A stretch of DNA of 64,000 bases from Megamonas funiformis (GCF_010669225.1 NZ_CP048627.1:1997292-2061291); one strand, 5' to 3'; shown: positions 46,617 through 55,202, numbered from the stretch's first letter. Notes: a model not told the origin generated them from the letters alone. Program-made: numbers and translations.

Positions 46617-47363
46617 TTAATATTTCTTTTGTCTAATTAATTGATAATGAATAAATTTTGTATCTACATATTCATTAGCATAAAAGACAGGTTCATCATT
46701 ATTATCAAAATTGATAATATCGCAATTTAAAAAGCTTGTTATTTGTTCACATTTAAAATAATCAGTCAAAGAAGATAATTCCTGATTTGTTATTGTAGAT
46801 AATTCTACTTTGTCCCAAATAATTGTACGCTTTAAAAATTCGCTAAAATATTTATATATAGACATATCTAAGCAGTTTTGCAAAAAATTCTCTTTAACTA
46901 TTTTTACAGGAATTCTATCAACACAATAAATAGCTGGCATCTCATTAGCATAAAACATTCGCTCAACAATAAAAACTTCCTCATTATTATCTAACTGTAA
47001 TTTCTTAGCTTCATCATCTGTAGCTAAACGCTTATTAGTAGATAACACTTCTGTTTTTACCTCATAACCACTATTAGCAATTACATCACGTAAATCTCCA
47101 ATAGGATTAAATACTACATTCATGCCCAAAGCTTGTTGATTAACGAATGTTCCTTTTCCCTGTTTACGAAAAATAATACCTTCACTAGCAAGCTCATTTA
47201 ATGCACTTCTTACAGTAATTCTACTAACACCTAATTCTTGAGCCAATAATTCTTCTCTAGGGAGCTTGTTTGATATAGATAAATCCATTGATTGTATATA
47301 CTGTAAAATAGATTGTTTTGTCAATTGACTCAATGCTTGTTCTTTTACTTTACAAAATTTCAT
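46617..47363 (-). CDS. GntR-family transcriptional regulator (HutC/UTRA type)
   Basis: The 248-residue regulator has an N-terminal winged helix (residues 10-75: LPREELLAQELGVSRITVRSALNELASEGIIFRKQGKGTFV, in part) and a UTRA ligand domain (about 95-240). The HutC subgroup binds small metabolites such as nucleosides or sugars. It sits between the deaminase and the nucleobase permease, so it likely senses a purine or pyrimidine. The perfect palindrome at 48789-48810 is a good candidate operator. No such palindrome is seen before its own start. Confidence 0.88.
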   Translation of the reverse strand: MKFCKVKEQALSQLTKQSILQYIQSMDLSISNKLPREELLAQELGVSRITVRSALNELASEGIIFRKQGKGTFVNQQALGMNVVFNPIGDLRDVIANSGYEVKTEVLSTNKRLATDDEAKKLQLDNNEEVFIVERMFYANEMPAIYCVDRIPVKIVKENFLQNCLDMSIYKYFSEFLKRTIIWDKVELSTITNQELSSLTDYFKCEQITSFLNCDIINFDNNDEPVFYANEYVDTKFIHYQLIRQKKY

Positions 47364-47456
47364 TTACAATTCCTCTACTAATTAACTAATTTTGTTTTAA
47401 TTATATGACTGAAAAAATCAAGCTGTCAATTTATCTCTACCAGATATATCCATATT

Positions 47457-48770
47457 TTATTTTGTTTTAAAAATTTCACTATAATTAAATAAAGTATTCA
47501 AAATAATAGCTGTAACAGTGCCTGTAAAAATACCATTTTCTAGAAGCATTTTCAAAATTTCTGGCATTTCATTAAAAAGCCCTGGTGTAACAGTTGTTCC
47601 TAAACCAATACCAATACTACAAGCTACAATAATAATATTCTCATTCTTTTTAAAATCTACACTAGATAAGATTTTAATACCATTTGCACCAATTGTACCA
47701 AATAGACATATCATAGCTCCTCCTAATACTGGATGAGGAATTAATGTAGTGAGCATCGCAAATTTAGGAACAAGACCTAAGATAACTAAAATAATTGCTG
47801 CAGCTACTAATACAAATCTATTTCTTACGCCTGTAACAGTCATAAGTCCTGCATTTTCAGAAAAGGTAACATATGGGAAAGAATTGAATAATCCGCCTAA
47901 AAATTGAGCACAACCTTCAGCTCGAATACCATTTGCTATATCTTTTGGCGTTATTTTCACTTCACAAATATCAGCAATCATGTAAAAAATCCCCACAGAT
48001 TCAGCTACACTAATAACTAAAAAGATAGACATTACAACTACACTGTTGAATGTGAATTCTGGAGCACCAAAATGCAATGGATGAATAAGCTTAAACCAAT
48101 CTGCATCATTTAGATGAGATAAATCTACCATACCAAAAAAACTAGCAAATATTGTACCTAAAATTAAGCCTACTAAAATAGCTATAGATTTTGCAAAACC
48201 TTTGCAAAAACGATTTATCAACAAAATAATTATCAATACAAAAATAGCAACTAAATAATTTATTGGATCACCAAAATTTTCTGCTCCAATTCCACCTGCC
48301 ATATCTTGTAAAGCCAAAGGAACTAGTGAAAAACCAATGATAGTTACTAAAGACCCTATTACTATTGGTGGAAAGAATTTAATAATCTTATTAATAAAAA
48401 ATGAACACGCAAAAACTAATACACTAGATAATAAAATTGCACCATATAAAACTGTCATTCCACCAGTTTTACCGATAGAAATCATAGGACCTAAAGTTAT
48501 TACTGCACATCCCAATACTACTGGTAATTTGATTCCAATAAATCGACCAATACCAAAGGATTGTAAAAAAGTAGCAATACCACAAGTAAATAAATCTGCC
48601 GAAATCAAAAAAGCTAAATCTAAATTAGATAATTGCAAAGCATTAGCTAAAATTATTGGCACAATTACTGCCGCTGAATACATTACTAATACATGTTGAA
48701 ACCCTAATATTGTTAATTTACTTACAGGAATTTTTTCATTAATATAGTCTTTTTTCCCAATTTGTTCCAT
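47457..48770 (-). CDS. Nucleobase:cation symporter-2 (uracil/xanthine permease)
   Basis: The 437-residue NCS2 permease has about 14 membrane segments, with GFQHVLVMYSAAVIVPIILA at the start and the substrate-site regions ISVAESVGIFYMIADI and FPYVTFSENAGLMTVTGVRNR. These motifs favour the xanthine/uric-acid branch over uracil, but the call is not firm. ATG 48770 follows GAGGG. The promoter region contains a perfect palindrome. With the GntR regulator and deaminase downstream it forms a purine-salvage group. Confidence 0.9.
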   Translation of the reverse strand: MEQIGKKDYINEKIPVSKLTILGFQHVLVMYSAAVIVPIILANALQLSNLDLAFLISADLFTCGIATFLQSFGIGRFIGIKLPVVLGCAVITLGPMISIGKTGGMTVLYGAILLSSVLVFACSFFINKIIKFFPPIVIGSLVTIIGFSLVPLALQDMAGGIGAENFGDPINYLVAIFVLIIILLINRFCKGFAKSIAILVGLILGTIFASFFGMVDLSHLNDADWFKLIHPLHFGAPEFTFNSVVVMSIFLVISVAESVGIFYMIADICEVKITPKDIANGIRAEGCAQFLGGLFNSFPYVTFSENAGLMTVTGVRNRFVLVAAAIILVILGLVPKFAMLTTLIPHPVLGGAMICLFGTIGANGIKILSSVDFKKNENIIIVACSIGIGLGTTVTPGLFNEMPEILKMLLENGIFTGTVTAIILNTLFNYSEIFKTK

Positions 48771-48788
48771 AATCAACCCTCTTTCTTA

Positions 48789-48819
48789 AAAGGTAATACC
48801 TATTACCTTTATTATTATA
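48789..48819 (-). promoter_or_regulatory. Palindromic operator with -10 box before the nucleobase permease
   Basis: AAAGGTAATA (48789-48798), CC, TATTACCTTT (48801-48810) is a perfect 10+10 inverted repeat. On the minus strand a TATAAT box (48814-48819) lies 3 bp upstream of it, so a bound protein would cover the transcription start. The -35 is weak. The GntR protein at 46.6-47.4 kb is the likely ligand. Confidence 0.75.
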
Positions 48820-48850
48820 CATAAAAAATAAAAAAAAGCAAATAAAAAAA

Positions 48851-48878
48851 GGAAATTAAATTAAAAAATTTAATTTCC
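48851..48878 (-). terminator. Terminator of the adhesin operon
   Basis: GGAAATTAAATT (48851-48862), AAAA, AATTTAATTTCC (48867-48878) form a perfect 12-bp stem. A seven-T run follows on the minus strand, after the zinc-knuckle gene. Confidence 0.92.
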
Positions 48879-48903
48879 TCTTTTACTTTCTTCTTTACAA
48901 TAT

Positions 48904-49209
48904 TTAATTTTTATTTATTATCTTTTTAGGATGTTTCCAATATAACTTTTCACAACGAGGTGAACAAAAAATAGTTCGCCTATCATGCTTATTCACAACT
49001 GTTACTAATTCATGACATTTTTTACATCTAAATTGTCTTAGTATAACTCCTGTATTTTCTTCATCATTTATATCTTCTACAATCCTATTTTTGCTATAGT
49101 ATGTTTCTTTATGATGTTTTTTTCGACAATAATAGGTACAATACACTTGATCTTTTCTTCTAGCTTCGAAAGATTGATGACAAACTGGGCATATCTTATT
49201 TAAATGCAT
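48904..49209 (-). CDS. Small protein with two zinc knuckles, function unknown
   Basis: The 101-residue protein has two CxxC...CxxxC modules: C7/C10/C24/C28 and C62/C65/C82/C86. Both have basic, aromatic-rich surroundings (YCTYYCRKKHH; FCSPRCEKLYW) like treble-clef FCS/MYM-type fingers, suggesting nucleic-acid or protein binding. No membrane segment or signal peptide is seen, so it is cytoplasmic. Its start abuts the stop of the upstream gene, and it ends the predicted adhesin transcript at a strong terminator. I do not recognise the family. Confidence 0.75.
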   Translation of the reverse strand: MHLNKICPVCHQSFEARRKDQVYCTYYCRKKHHKETYYSKNRIVEDINDEENTGVILRQFRCKKCHELVTVVNKHDRRTIFCSPRCEKLYWKHPKKIINKN

Positions 49210-49704
49210 TTATTTCTCCATCATTTTTAGAAAACGATTTTTATCTTCTAAAGTTTTTAATGCATTTGTATAAATCTTAAAAATTATTTCATCATCAATC
49301 ATTTGTAATTGCATACTAGAACCTAAATCACCACAAACTTTACCTTGTGAATCAATTAAATATCTTTGTGGCATACAATAATATCTTCCATCATTAGTAA
49401 ACATATATAATGTTAATGAAGAAACAGTATCTTTTAAATCTTCACCTTTTCTAAGTTCAGTTAAAAAATCACTTTCTTTGTAGTGTTCTTCAGCAGATAC
49501 TATTAAATAAAAATGTCCATCTTTTTTTACTGTTTCTATAGTATCTGTATCTATATATACAGTACCAATATTTGTTTCTCCAATCATTTTATTTGATTGT
49601 GCTTCTACTGGTTTTGCAGGTTTACTCAAAAAAAATATACCCACACCTATAATAACTACAAAAAAAACTCCTATTATGCCTATATTATCTTTTAGAATGT
49701 CCAT
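49210..49704 (-). CDS. Membrane-anchored extracytoplasmic protein of unknown function
   Basis: The 164-residue product has one N-terminal membrane anchor (IGIIGVFFVVIIGVGIFFL, residues 9-27) and an extracytoplasmic domain of about 130 residues. The domain is alpha/beta in character (GTVYIDTDTIETVKKDGHFYLIVSAEE; YYCMPQRYLIDSQGKVCGDLG) with two cysteines that could form a disulfide. It resembles small surface-housekeeping domains seen beside adhesins, but no family is recognised. ATG 49704 is used after AGGTAG. It lies 14 bp from the preceding gene and directly abuts the zinc-knuckle gene. Confidence 0.75.
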   Translation of the reverse strand: MDILKDNIGIIGVFFVVIIGVGIFFLSKPAKPVEAQSNKMIGETNIGTVYIDTDTIETVKKDGHFYLIVSAEEHYKESDFLTELRKGEDLKDTVSSLTLYMFTNDGRYYCMPQRYLIDSQGKVCGDLGSSMQLQMIDDEIIFKIYTNALKTLEDKNRFLKMMEK

Positions 49705-49718
49705 ATTCACTACCTATA

Positions 49719-50141
49719 TTATTTAGAAGCTTCTTCTACTTGTAATGGAGTAAATACATAATCTGTTAATTTTTTGTCTTTATCAAATGCAAGCATAATA
49801 GCTACAGCTTGTTCTTTATCAAATGCTGCTACATAAGTTACTCTATCGCCTTGGTCAAATCTTTGAAAATTATAGAACTTAACTTCTTTGACATTACCAT
49901 ATTGTTCTTTGATTTGTTTAGATAAATCTTTGTAAGCTTTTTCATTTACATTTGTTTTTAAGGTATCTGAAAAATCTTTACTAACTACATCATATGCAGG
50001 AATTTGATCTTTAGTAAATACTTCCATAAAAGTTTCTGCTACTTTTTGTTCTTTATTTAAATCATTACCATCAGCTGCAAAACATAATCCACTAAAAGCC
50101 ATCATCATAATTAATGTTACTGTAAATATAACTTTTTTCAT
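49719..50141 (-). CDS. Exported DUF3887-like protein
   Basis: The 140-residue protein has a signal peptide (MKKVIFTVTLIMMMAFSGLCFA). Its single domain begins VAETFMEVFTKDQIPAYDVVSKDFSDTLK and ends VTYVAAFDKEQAVAIMLAFDKDKKLTDYVFTP. The NTF2-like DUF3887 pattern is a reasonable match from memory, not a firm one. It should reach the periplasm. AAAGGACG precedes ATG 50141. It follows the adhesin gene by about 98 bp that contain a hairpin, so it is likely expressed with the adhesin. Confidence 0.75.
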   Translation of the reverse strand: MKKVIFTVTLIMMMAFSGLCFAADGNDLNKEQKVAETFMEVFTKDQIPAYDVVSKDFSDTLKTNVNEKAYKDLSKQIKEQYGNVKEVKFYNFQRFDQGDRVTYVAAFDKEQAVAIMLAFDKDKKLTDYVFTPLQVEEASK

Positions 50142-50181
50142 ATTAAACAACGTCCTTTACTATCACTATTTTTTTATAATA

Positions 50182-50210
50182 GATAAGCGACAGAATATCT
50201 GTCGCTTATC
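50182..50210 (-). terminator. Intercistronic hairpin after the adhesin gene
   Basis: GATAAGCGACAG (50182-50193), AATAT, CTGTCGCTTATC (50199-50210) form a perfect 12-bp stem. No T-run follows on either strand, so it probably protects or processes mRNA or terminates only partly. Confidence 0.65.
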
Positions 50211-50239
50211 CTCTAGATTTATAACTTATAATTTAACTA

Positions 50240-53200
50240 TTAAGCTGTTTTTTGAGCTTCTCTTTCTGCTAATAATTTAGCATGTCTTTCAGCCTGAGCT
50301 TTTACTTTTGCATCTTGAGCTAATTTTTTCATTTCTTCAGCTTTTTCAAGACGTCTTGCTTCTTCATCTTTTGCTTTTTCAGCAGCAGATTTACGACCGA
50401 GTTTCCATGTAGCACCGATACCGCCCATTACTTCATCACCAGAAGTGGAAATGCTTGCACTGAGCATGAAGTCTTGATTTGGATAATGGAATACACCAAG
50501 AGCAAGACCTGTTTCGCTCTTATACTGACCTACACCAATAGCGATTTCTGTTGGAGCTTCTGGGTCAAATCCCATAGTACGAAGGTTTGCGATAGCTGCA
50601 GACATAGCACCTACTTTATCAATGCGATCTTCTACATCACTCATACGATTTTCCAAACTACCTACTCTACCATCTAATTGTTCAATCTGACCATCAATTC
50701 TAGAAATTTCATTACGACGAATATCAGCTTCGGCATTTACTGCACCAACAAGATTTGGATTATCTTTATAATTCTGATTGTCTGTAATTTCTTTATCAAG
50801 TTTTGATGTATCTCCAACTTTATTATCAACTGCATCTACTTTATCATTTACTTTATTTACTTCTTCATTTGTTGCTAAGTCGCCGATATTTGTGCCACCA
50901 ATTATAGCATTACCATCTTTATCTGTAGAAATTTGTACTCCATTATATGTTCCACCAGTTACATTACCAGTTGTTCCATCAACTTTAAAGTTATCTCCAA
51001 CAGATAAATCTCCACCAACTGTTACATCACCAGTTGTTGTAATATTACCGCCATTAATTGTTGTAGAACCACTACCATTTGCAAATGTTGTACCATCAGT
51101 AGTTGTAGTAACACTAGTATTTCCTACTTGATCTTTAATTCCTATTGTATTTTTATCATCAATATATCCTACACTACTGCTAGCTGTTGTTGTACCATTG
51201 CTAAAGGAAGAATGAACCCCTGTTGCACCACTAACAAAAGTATTAGTAATACCATTAGCATTATATTTAAGATCTAATGTACCATCTGCACCAAGTGATA
51301 AATCTCCTCCACCTACAACATTACCATTACCATCTGTAATAGCACCATTCAAATGAATATTATCTACATATAAATCTTTTGTAGTGATTGAAGAACCATT
51401 TATTACAGTTTCACCTGTTGTAATAGTTCCACCATTAATAGATGTAAAAGATACATTTTCTCCATTAGCATTTATAAATGTTGCACCATTTTTATCTAAT
51501 ATAAAACTGTTATTTCTAAAACCAAGACTTACACCTGTGTTATCTAAAGTGAAACTAGTTGTTGCTGCATAGCCCAAATCAAAACCATTTGTTCTATCCA
51601 TATTAAAACGGTAATTACCAGCTTTTGATGTTATGCTTCCATATGGATCTACTACAAAATTACCATTAGCTGTAGAAAAACGACCTGTGTTATATATTTT
51701 TGTTTTTCCTTCAATTTGAGTATAATAACCTAATCCATCTTCGTTTTCAGTATTACGATCAATACCTGCTACATCAGTAGCTACTCCTCCTATATCTTTA
51801 CCATTAACTATAAGATTAGTAGTTTTTATTGTGTCACCTTTTATTGTTGTAGAACCATTTCCTGTACTTGAAAAAGTTGTTCCATTAGCATTTGTTGTTA
51901 CAGAATTTGTTACATCATCTTTTGTAAAGCTATCTGTTACACCATTATAAGATACTTGGCTTTGTCCTATAGCACCTGTTGTTGCATTTGTAGATTTAAT
52001 AGTAGTACTACCTGTACCATTTACACTTAAACCACCAGTAGATAAGCTTGCATATTGAGTTTTTACACCATCAACATCTTTGTACAATGTTAATCCATTT
52101 GCATTTAAGCCTACATTTTTACCAGATAAAGCTACACCTGCTTCATTAAGAGTCAATGTTGAAGAAGCTGTGTTACTACCACCTCTTATTGTAGCTGTAC
52201 CAGTATTACCATTTAAGCTTATAGAGGCTTGATTATAAGATGTTGCTTTTCCATCTTCACCATAAATATAGTTTCCATAAGAAGTAATAGATGATGTACC
52301 ACCATTTACACTAACAGATGTTTTGTCTGTAACATTATTATTAGTATCATATTTTGTAGAGCTAATACCTACTCCAGATGTATTCTGATTAATCGCTGTA
52401 TCTATTTTTCCTGTAGTAGTTTTTAAAGATGTTGTATTAGAAATGCCACCTGTTCCTACATTTGAATATGCTACTCTAGCTCCATCAGTACCATACACTG
52501 CATCTGTTACACCAGTAGCACCTACTGTAGATGTTGTTTTATTTCCAGCTGTATTTTTAGCTGTAATATTTAAGCTTGTACCAGTAACAGCACCTGTAGT
52601 ACTAATACCACCAGTAGTATTACCATCTTCATCTTTTAATGTTAATCCACTAGTATTTAATGTTGCTGTTTTACCATTAGCATCTTTTAATGTAAATGTA
52701 CTACCAGATAATGTTGCATTGTTACCAGCAATTGATACATTGTTATTACTATCAACAGCAAATCCATAGTTACCTACTTTCAAGCTTGCACTATTTCCAG
52801 CTAAAGTTAAAGTTGATGTACCAACTGTTCCATTTTCATCTTTTTTAGTAGCACTTGCAGATATACCTCTTTTATCTTGATATATACTAGTACTCATTGT
52901 ATTATTAGTAGATCCATCTATACTTAAATTTGTTGTTGTATTAACAATGCCATTTGTTGTTACACTTGAAGAAGCTACTTGATTGCCTTTTACATTGTAT
53001 ACTGTATCTGTTACACCTGTAGCACTTACTGTAGATGTTGTTTTATTCTTATTACCAGAAATCGCATCTGTTGTATTATTACCTTGTACAGTTGTTGTTA
53101 CACTTGTAGGTCCTACTACTGTACCAGATGTATATGTTTTATTACCAGCTAATGTTGTATCAATTTTATTAGTAATTCCAGCATATGATGTAGTTGTAGT

Positions 53201-54709
53201 AGCTGCTATATCCTTTTTCATTGTTGATGTTCCAATATTTACCCAACTAGAATTCTTATCTGTAACATTCATTCCATCATTAGCTATAAGATTTCCAGTA
53301 TTACTAATACCACCAACTTTAATACCATCAGCATTATTAATGCTTAATCCACTAGCACCTAAGCTTGCTAAAGTTTTTCCATTTGTTGCATCTTTTAATG
53401 TAAATGTACTACCAGATAATGTTGCATTATTACCAGATAATGTTACATTTCCTAAAGTATTATCTACTTTCACATAAGCAGTACCTGATGTTAATGTTGC
53501 ACTATCACCTTTTATCGATAATGAAGATGATGTTTTAGTATTTTCTTCATCATATTTATTAGCTGTTAATGTTATACCAGCAGTATTTACTTGTGATTGT
53601 GCTAGTGTTTGATTAGATGCATTTGTTACTGTATCTGTTACACCAGTAGCACCTACTGTAGATGTTGTTGTATTTGTTCCATTTGTTACTGTATCTGTTA
53701 CACCATTGTAAGATACTTGGCTTTGTCCCATAGCACCTGTTGTTGCATTTGTAGATTTAATACTAGAAGTTCCTGTTCCATTTACAGTTAATCCTGTAGA
53801 TGTTAAGCTTGCATTTTTACCGCTAAATAATACATTGTTATTACTATCAACAGTAAATCCATAGTTACCTACTTTTAAACTTGCATTATCTCCACCTAAA
53901 GTTAAAGTAGATGTTGTTGTAGTTGATGTTTGATTATCAGTAACTATTTTTTTAGCTGTTAATGATACTTTACCATTTTCAATACCATTTGCAGCAGTAT
54001 TTTTAAATACATTTATAGATGACAATTCTGTTCCACTGTCAGTGTATATTGTATCTTTTATAGAATTAGTTGTTACATTAGATGTAGCTCTAGTAAAACC
54101 ACCCTGTTTTATAGTATCTGCTACTCCACTAGTTGTTACTTTTGATTCAACATAATTGCCCTCTGGTTTAATAGGATCAGATACTGCTTTTACAGTTAAT
54201 CCTGTACCAGTAATAGCCCCTGCCTTAGTAATAGTAGCTGTTGCTTTCGTATTAATACCATCATAAATATTCAACCCATTATTATTTAAACTTGCTAATG
54301 TAGTACCAGTACCATTTTTTATAGTTAATCCTGTACCAGTAATAGCTCCTGTATTACTAATACTACCCACTACAATTCCCTTAGTATTTTTAACAGACAA
54401 ACCACTATTATTCACAGCAAGATTACTACTATTTAAAGTAAATGTACCATAAGTAGTTCCATCTGTTGTTGTTTGTTTACCAACATTAATAGCTAAACTT
54501 TTATTACCTAAAGTAATTGTAGATTGTTGACTACCTTGTGCTCCAGCTGTAGCTGTGATAGTACTACCATTAGCTGTTACAGATGAATTTTTATCTGTAC
54601 TTTCTATTTTAGTAGGTGTATCTGCTGCTGATACCACTGTATAACTTCCAAAAATGGAAGAAGCACACATTACTGCTGCTAAAATCTGGGCTTTTTTATT
54701 ACTTGCCAT
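50240..54709 (-). CDS. Trimeric autotransporter adhesin (YadA-like)
   Basis: A 1489-residue surface adhesin. Residues 1-28 are a signal peptide ending SYTVVSAAD. The passenger (about 30-1270) is Thr/Ser/Asn/Gly-rich with many diverged repeats (TVSATGVTDTV, LKDANGKT, GLTLKDEDG, SIKSTNATTGA). About 1270-1365 is a coiled-coil stalk (EVNKVNDKVDAVDNKVG...RIDGQIEQLDGRVGSLENRM). About 1366-1439 is the YadA-type anchor (AIGVGQYKSETGLALGVFHYP...GGIGATWKLG), four strands per chain of a 12-stranded trimer barrel. A charged 50-residue tail (1440-1489) follows, which YadA proteins usually lack. It implies an outer membrane. The gene starts 64 bp after the small Cro-like gene with GGGAGGA before the ATG and no terminator between. 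Confidence 0.95.
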   Translation of the reverse strand: MASNKKAQILAAVMCASSIFGSYTVVSAADTPTKIESTDKNSSVTANGSTITATAGAQGSQQSTITLGNKSLAINVGKQTTTDGTTYGTFTLNSSNLAVNNSGLSVKNTKGIVVGSISNTGAITGTGLTIKNGTGTTLASLNNNGLNIYDGINTKATATITKAGAITGTGLTVKAVSDPIKPEGNYVESKVTTSGVADTIKQGGFTRATSNVTTNSIKDTIYTDSGTELSSINVFKNTAANGIENGKVSLTAKKIVTDNQTSTTTTSTLTLGGDNASLKVGNYGFTVDSNNNVLFSGKNASLTSTGLTVNGTGTSSIKSTNATTGAMGQSQVSYNGVTDTVTNGTNTTTSTVGATGVTDTVTNASNQTLAQSQVNTAGITLTANKYDEENTKTSSSLSIKGDSATLTSGTAYVKVDNTLGNVTLSGNNATLSGSTFTLKDATNGKTLASLGASGLSINNADGIKVGGISNTGNLIANDGMNVTDKNSSWVNIGTSTMKKDIAATTTTSYAGITNKIDTTLAGNKTYTSGTVVGPTSVTTTVQGNNTTDAISGNKNKTTSTVSATGVTDTVYNVKGNQVASSSVTTNGIVNTTTNLSIDGSTNNTMSTSIYQDKRGISASATKKDENGTVGTSTLTLAGNSASLKVGNYGFAVDSNNNVSIAGNNATLSGSTFTLKDANGKTATLNTSGLTLKDEDGNTTGGISTTGAVTGTSLNITAKNTAGNKTTSTVGATGVTDAVYGTDGARVAYSNVGTGGISNTTSLKTTTGKIDTAINQNTSGVGISSTKYDTNNNVTDKTSVSVNGGTSSITSYGNYIYGEDGKATSYNQASISLNGNTGTATIRGGSNTASSTLTLNEAGVALSGKNVGLNANGLTLYKDVDGVKTQYASLSTGGLSVNGTGSTTIKSTNATTGAIGQSQVSYNGVTDSFTKDDVTNSVTTNANGTTFSSTGNGSTTIKGDTIKTTNLIVNGKDIGGVATDVAGIDRNTENEDGLGYYTQIEGKTKIYNTGRFSTANGNFVVDPYGSITSKAGNYRFNMDRTNGFDLGYAATTSFTLDNTGVSLGFRNNSFILDKNGATFINANGENVSFTSINGGTITTGETVINGSSITTKDLYVDNIHLNGAITDGNGNVVGGGDLSLGADGTLDLKYNANGITNTFVSGATGVHSSFSNGTTTASSSVGYIDDKNTIGIKDQVGNTSVTTTTDGTTFANGSGSTTINGGNITTTGDVTVGGDLSVGDNFKVDGTTGNVTGGTYNGVQISTDKDGNAIIGGTNIGDLATNEEVNKVNDKVDAVDNKVGDTSKLDKEITDNQNYKDNPNLVGAVNAEADIRRNEISRIDGQIEQLDGRVGSLENRMSDVEDRIDKVGAMSAAIANLRTMGFDPEAPTEIAIGVGQYKSETGLALGVFHYPNQDFMLSASISTSGDEVMGGIGATWKLGRKSAAEKAKDEEARRLEKAEEMKKLAQDAKVKAQAERHAKLLAEREAQKTA
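51932..52024. repeat. Long intragenic repeat in the adhesin gene, copy 1
   Basis: This stretch of about 93 bp is almost identical to 53693-53786, encoding the SIKSTNATTGA...SQVSYNGVTD unit in both. Further pairs are 52687-52732 with 53393-53438, and 52734-52820 with 53829-53915. Confidence 0.75.
53693..53786. repeat. Long intragenic repeat in the adhesin gene, copy 2
   Basis: Second copy of the unit at 51932-52024, about 1.7 kb apart in direct orientation. Recombination between them would delete about 590 residues in frame. Confidence 0.75.
54645..54660. promoter_or_regulatory. Possible fourth operator inside the adhesin start region
   Basis: CTTCCAAAAATGGAAG matches the TTCCA-N4-TGGAA palindrome of the upstream control region and lies at codons 17-22 of the adhesin. 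Coincidence is possible, since the site also encodes SSIFGS. Confidence 0.35.
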
Positions 54710-54773
54710 AAAAATATCCTCCCTCGGTTTAGTAATTATTGCTTCAAAAAATAATAAAATAACTACTATTCAT

Positions 54774-55052
54774 TTATATCCACCATTTAGACGGCTTTGA
54801 TTTCTGTATAATATCGTCATGATATGTAGCTTCATTATCTTGTTCTTCTGTAAATAGATATTTTATATCCATTTCATTATTAAAAATCTCACTATTTATC
54901 TTTATTACTTCTTGGAATGTAAATTCCCCAACATGTTTTAGCTTATTTTCGATAATTTCTTCTGAACAATTTAGCAAATTAGCTAGTATATGTGCTATTT
55001 CTTCTGTTTTATAGCCTTTTTTTACAATCTCATTAACTAAATTATTATACAT
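54774..55052 (-). CDS. Small Cro-like putative regulator
   Basis: This 92-residue protein begins MYNNLVNEIVKKGYKTEEIAHIL. It has the helix pattern of small phage helix-turn-helix proteins: helices at about 2-10, 15-23, 27-36 and 44-54 (FTFQEVIKINSEIF), with a short acidic tail. The match is by pattern only, since key residues are diverged. ATG 55052 follows GGTGGT and is preferred over an upstream extension to 55130 that would run through the operator. It is the first gene of the adhesin transcript and divergent from the XRE repressor gene. Confidence 0.65.
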   Translation of the reverse strand: MYNNLVNEIVKKGYKTEEIAHILANLLNCSEEIIENKLKHVGEFTFQEVIKINSEIFNNEMDIKYLFTEEQDNEATYHDDIIQKSKPSKWWI

Positions 55053-55064
55053 AATACCACCACC

Positions 55065-55080
55065 TTTCCAAATATGGAAA
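55065..55080. promoter_or_regulatory. Operator O1 (TTTCCA-AATA-TGGAAA)
   Basis: Perfect 6+6 palindrome with a 4-bp spacer, downstream of the leftward promoter and next to the ribosome site of the Cro-like gene. Confidence 0.75.
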
Positions 55081-55092
55081 TATTTTAGTTTT

Positions 55093-55121
55093 ATTTTACT
55101 TCCATTTATGGAAAAAGTCAA
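55093..55121 (-). promoter_or_regulatory. Leftward promoter of the Cro-like/adhesin operon
   Basis: TTGACT (55116-55121) and TAAAAT (55093-55098) on the minus strand are 17 bp apart. The spacer is filled by operator O2. Confidence 0.78.
55100..55113. promoter_or_regulatory. Operator O2 (TTCCA-TTTA-TGGAA)
   Basis: Perfect 5+5 palindrome with a 4-bp spacer, exactly between the -35 and -10 boxes of the leftward promoter; binding there should block RNA polymerase. Confidence 0.78.
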
Positions 55122-55163
55122 ATACCTCAAAGGAAATATTAAAATTTTTAGAAATCTGTCAAC

Positions 55164-55192
55164 TTTACACTAAAATTTATAAATGATATACT
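55164..55192 (+). promoter_or_regulatory. Rightward promoter of the XRE repressor gene
   Basis: TTTACA (55164-55169) and TATACT (55187-55192) are 17 bp apart, with a predicted start near 55199. Confidence 0.78.
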
Positions 55193-55202
55193 ATTTCAAT
55201 AA

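Noticed and set aside
50474-53791. Several plus-strand frames of 60-164 codons opposite the adhesin
   Set aside because: They reflect the biased codon use of the Thr/Ser/Gly/Val-rich repeats. Their sequences are low-complexity Pro/Val and they lack starts with ribosome sites.
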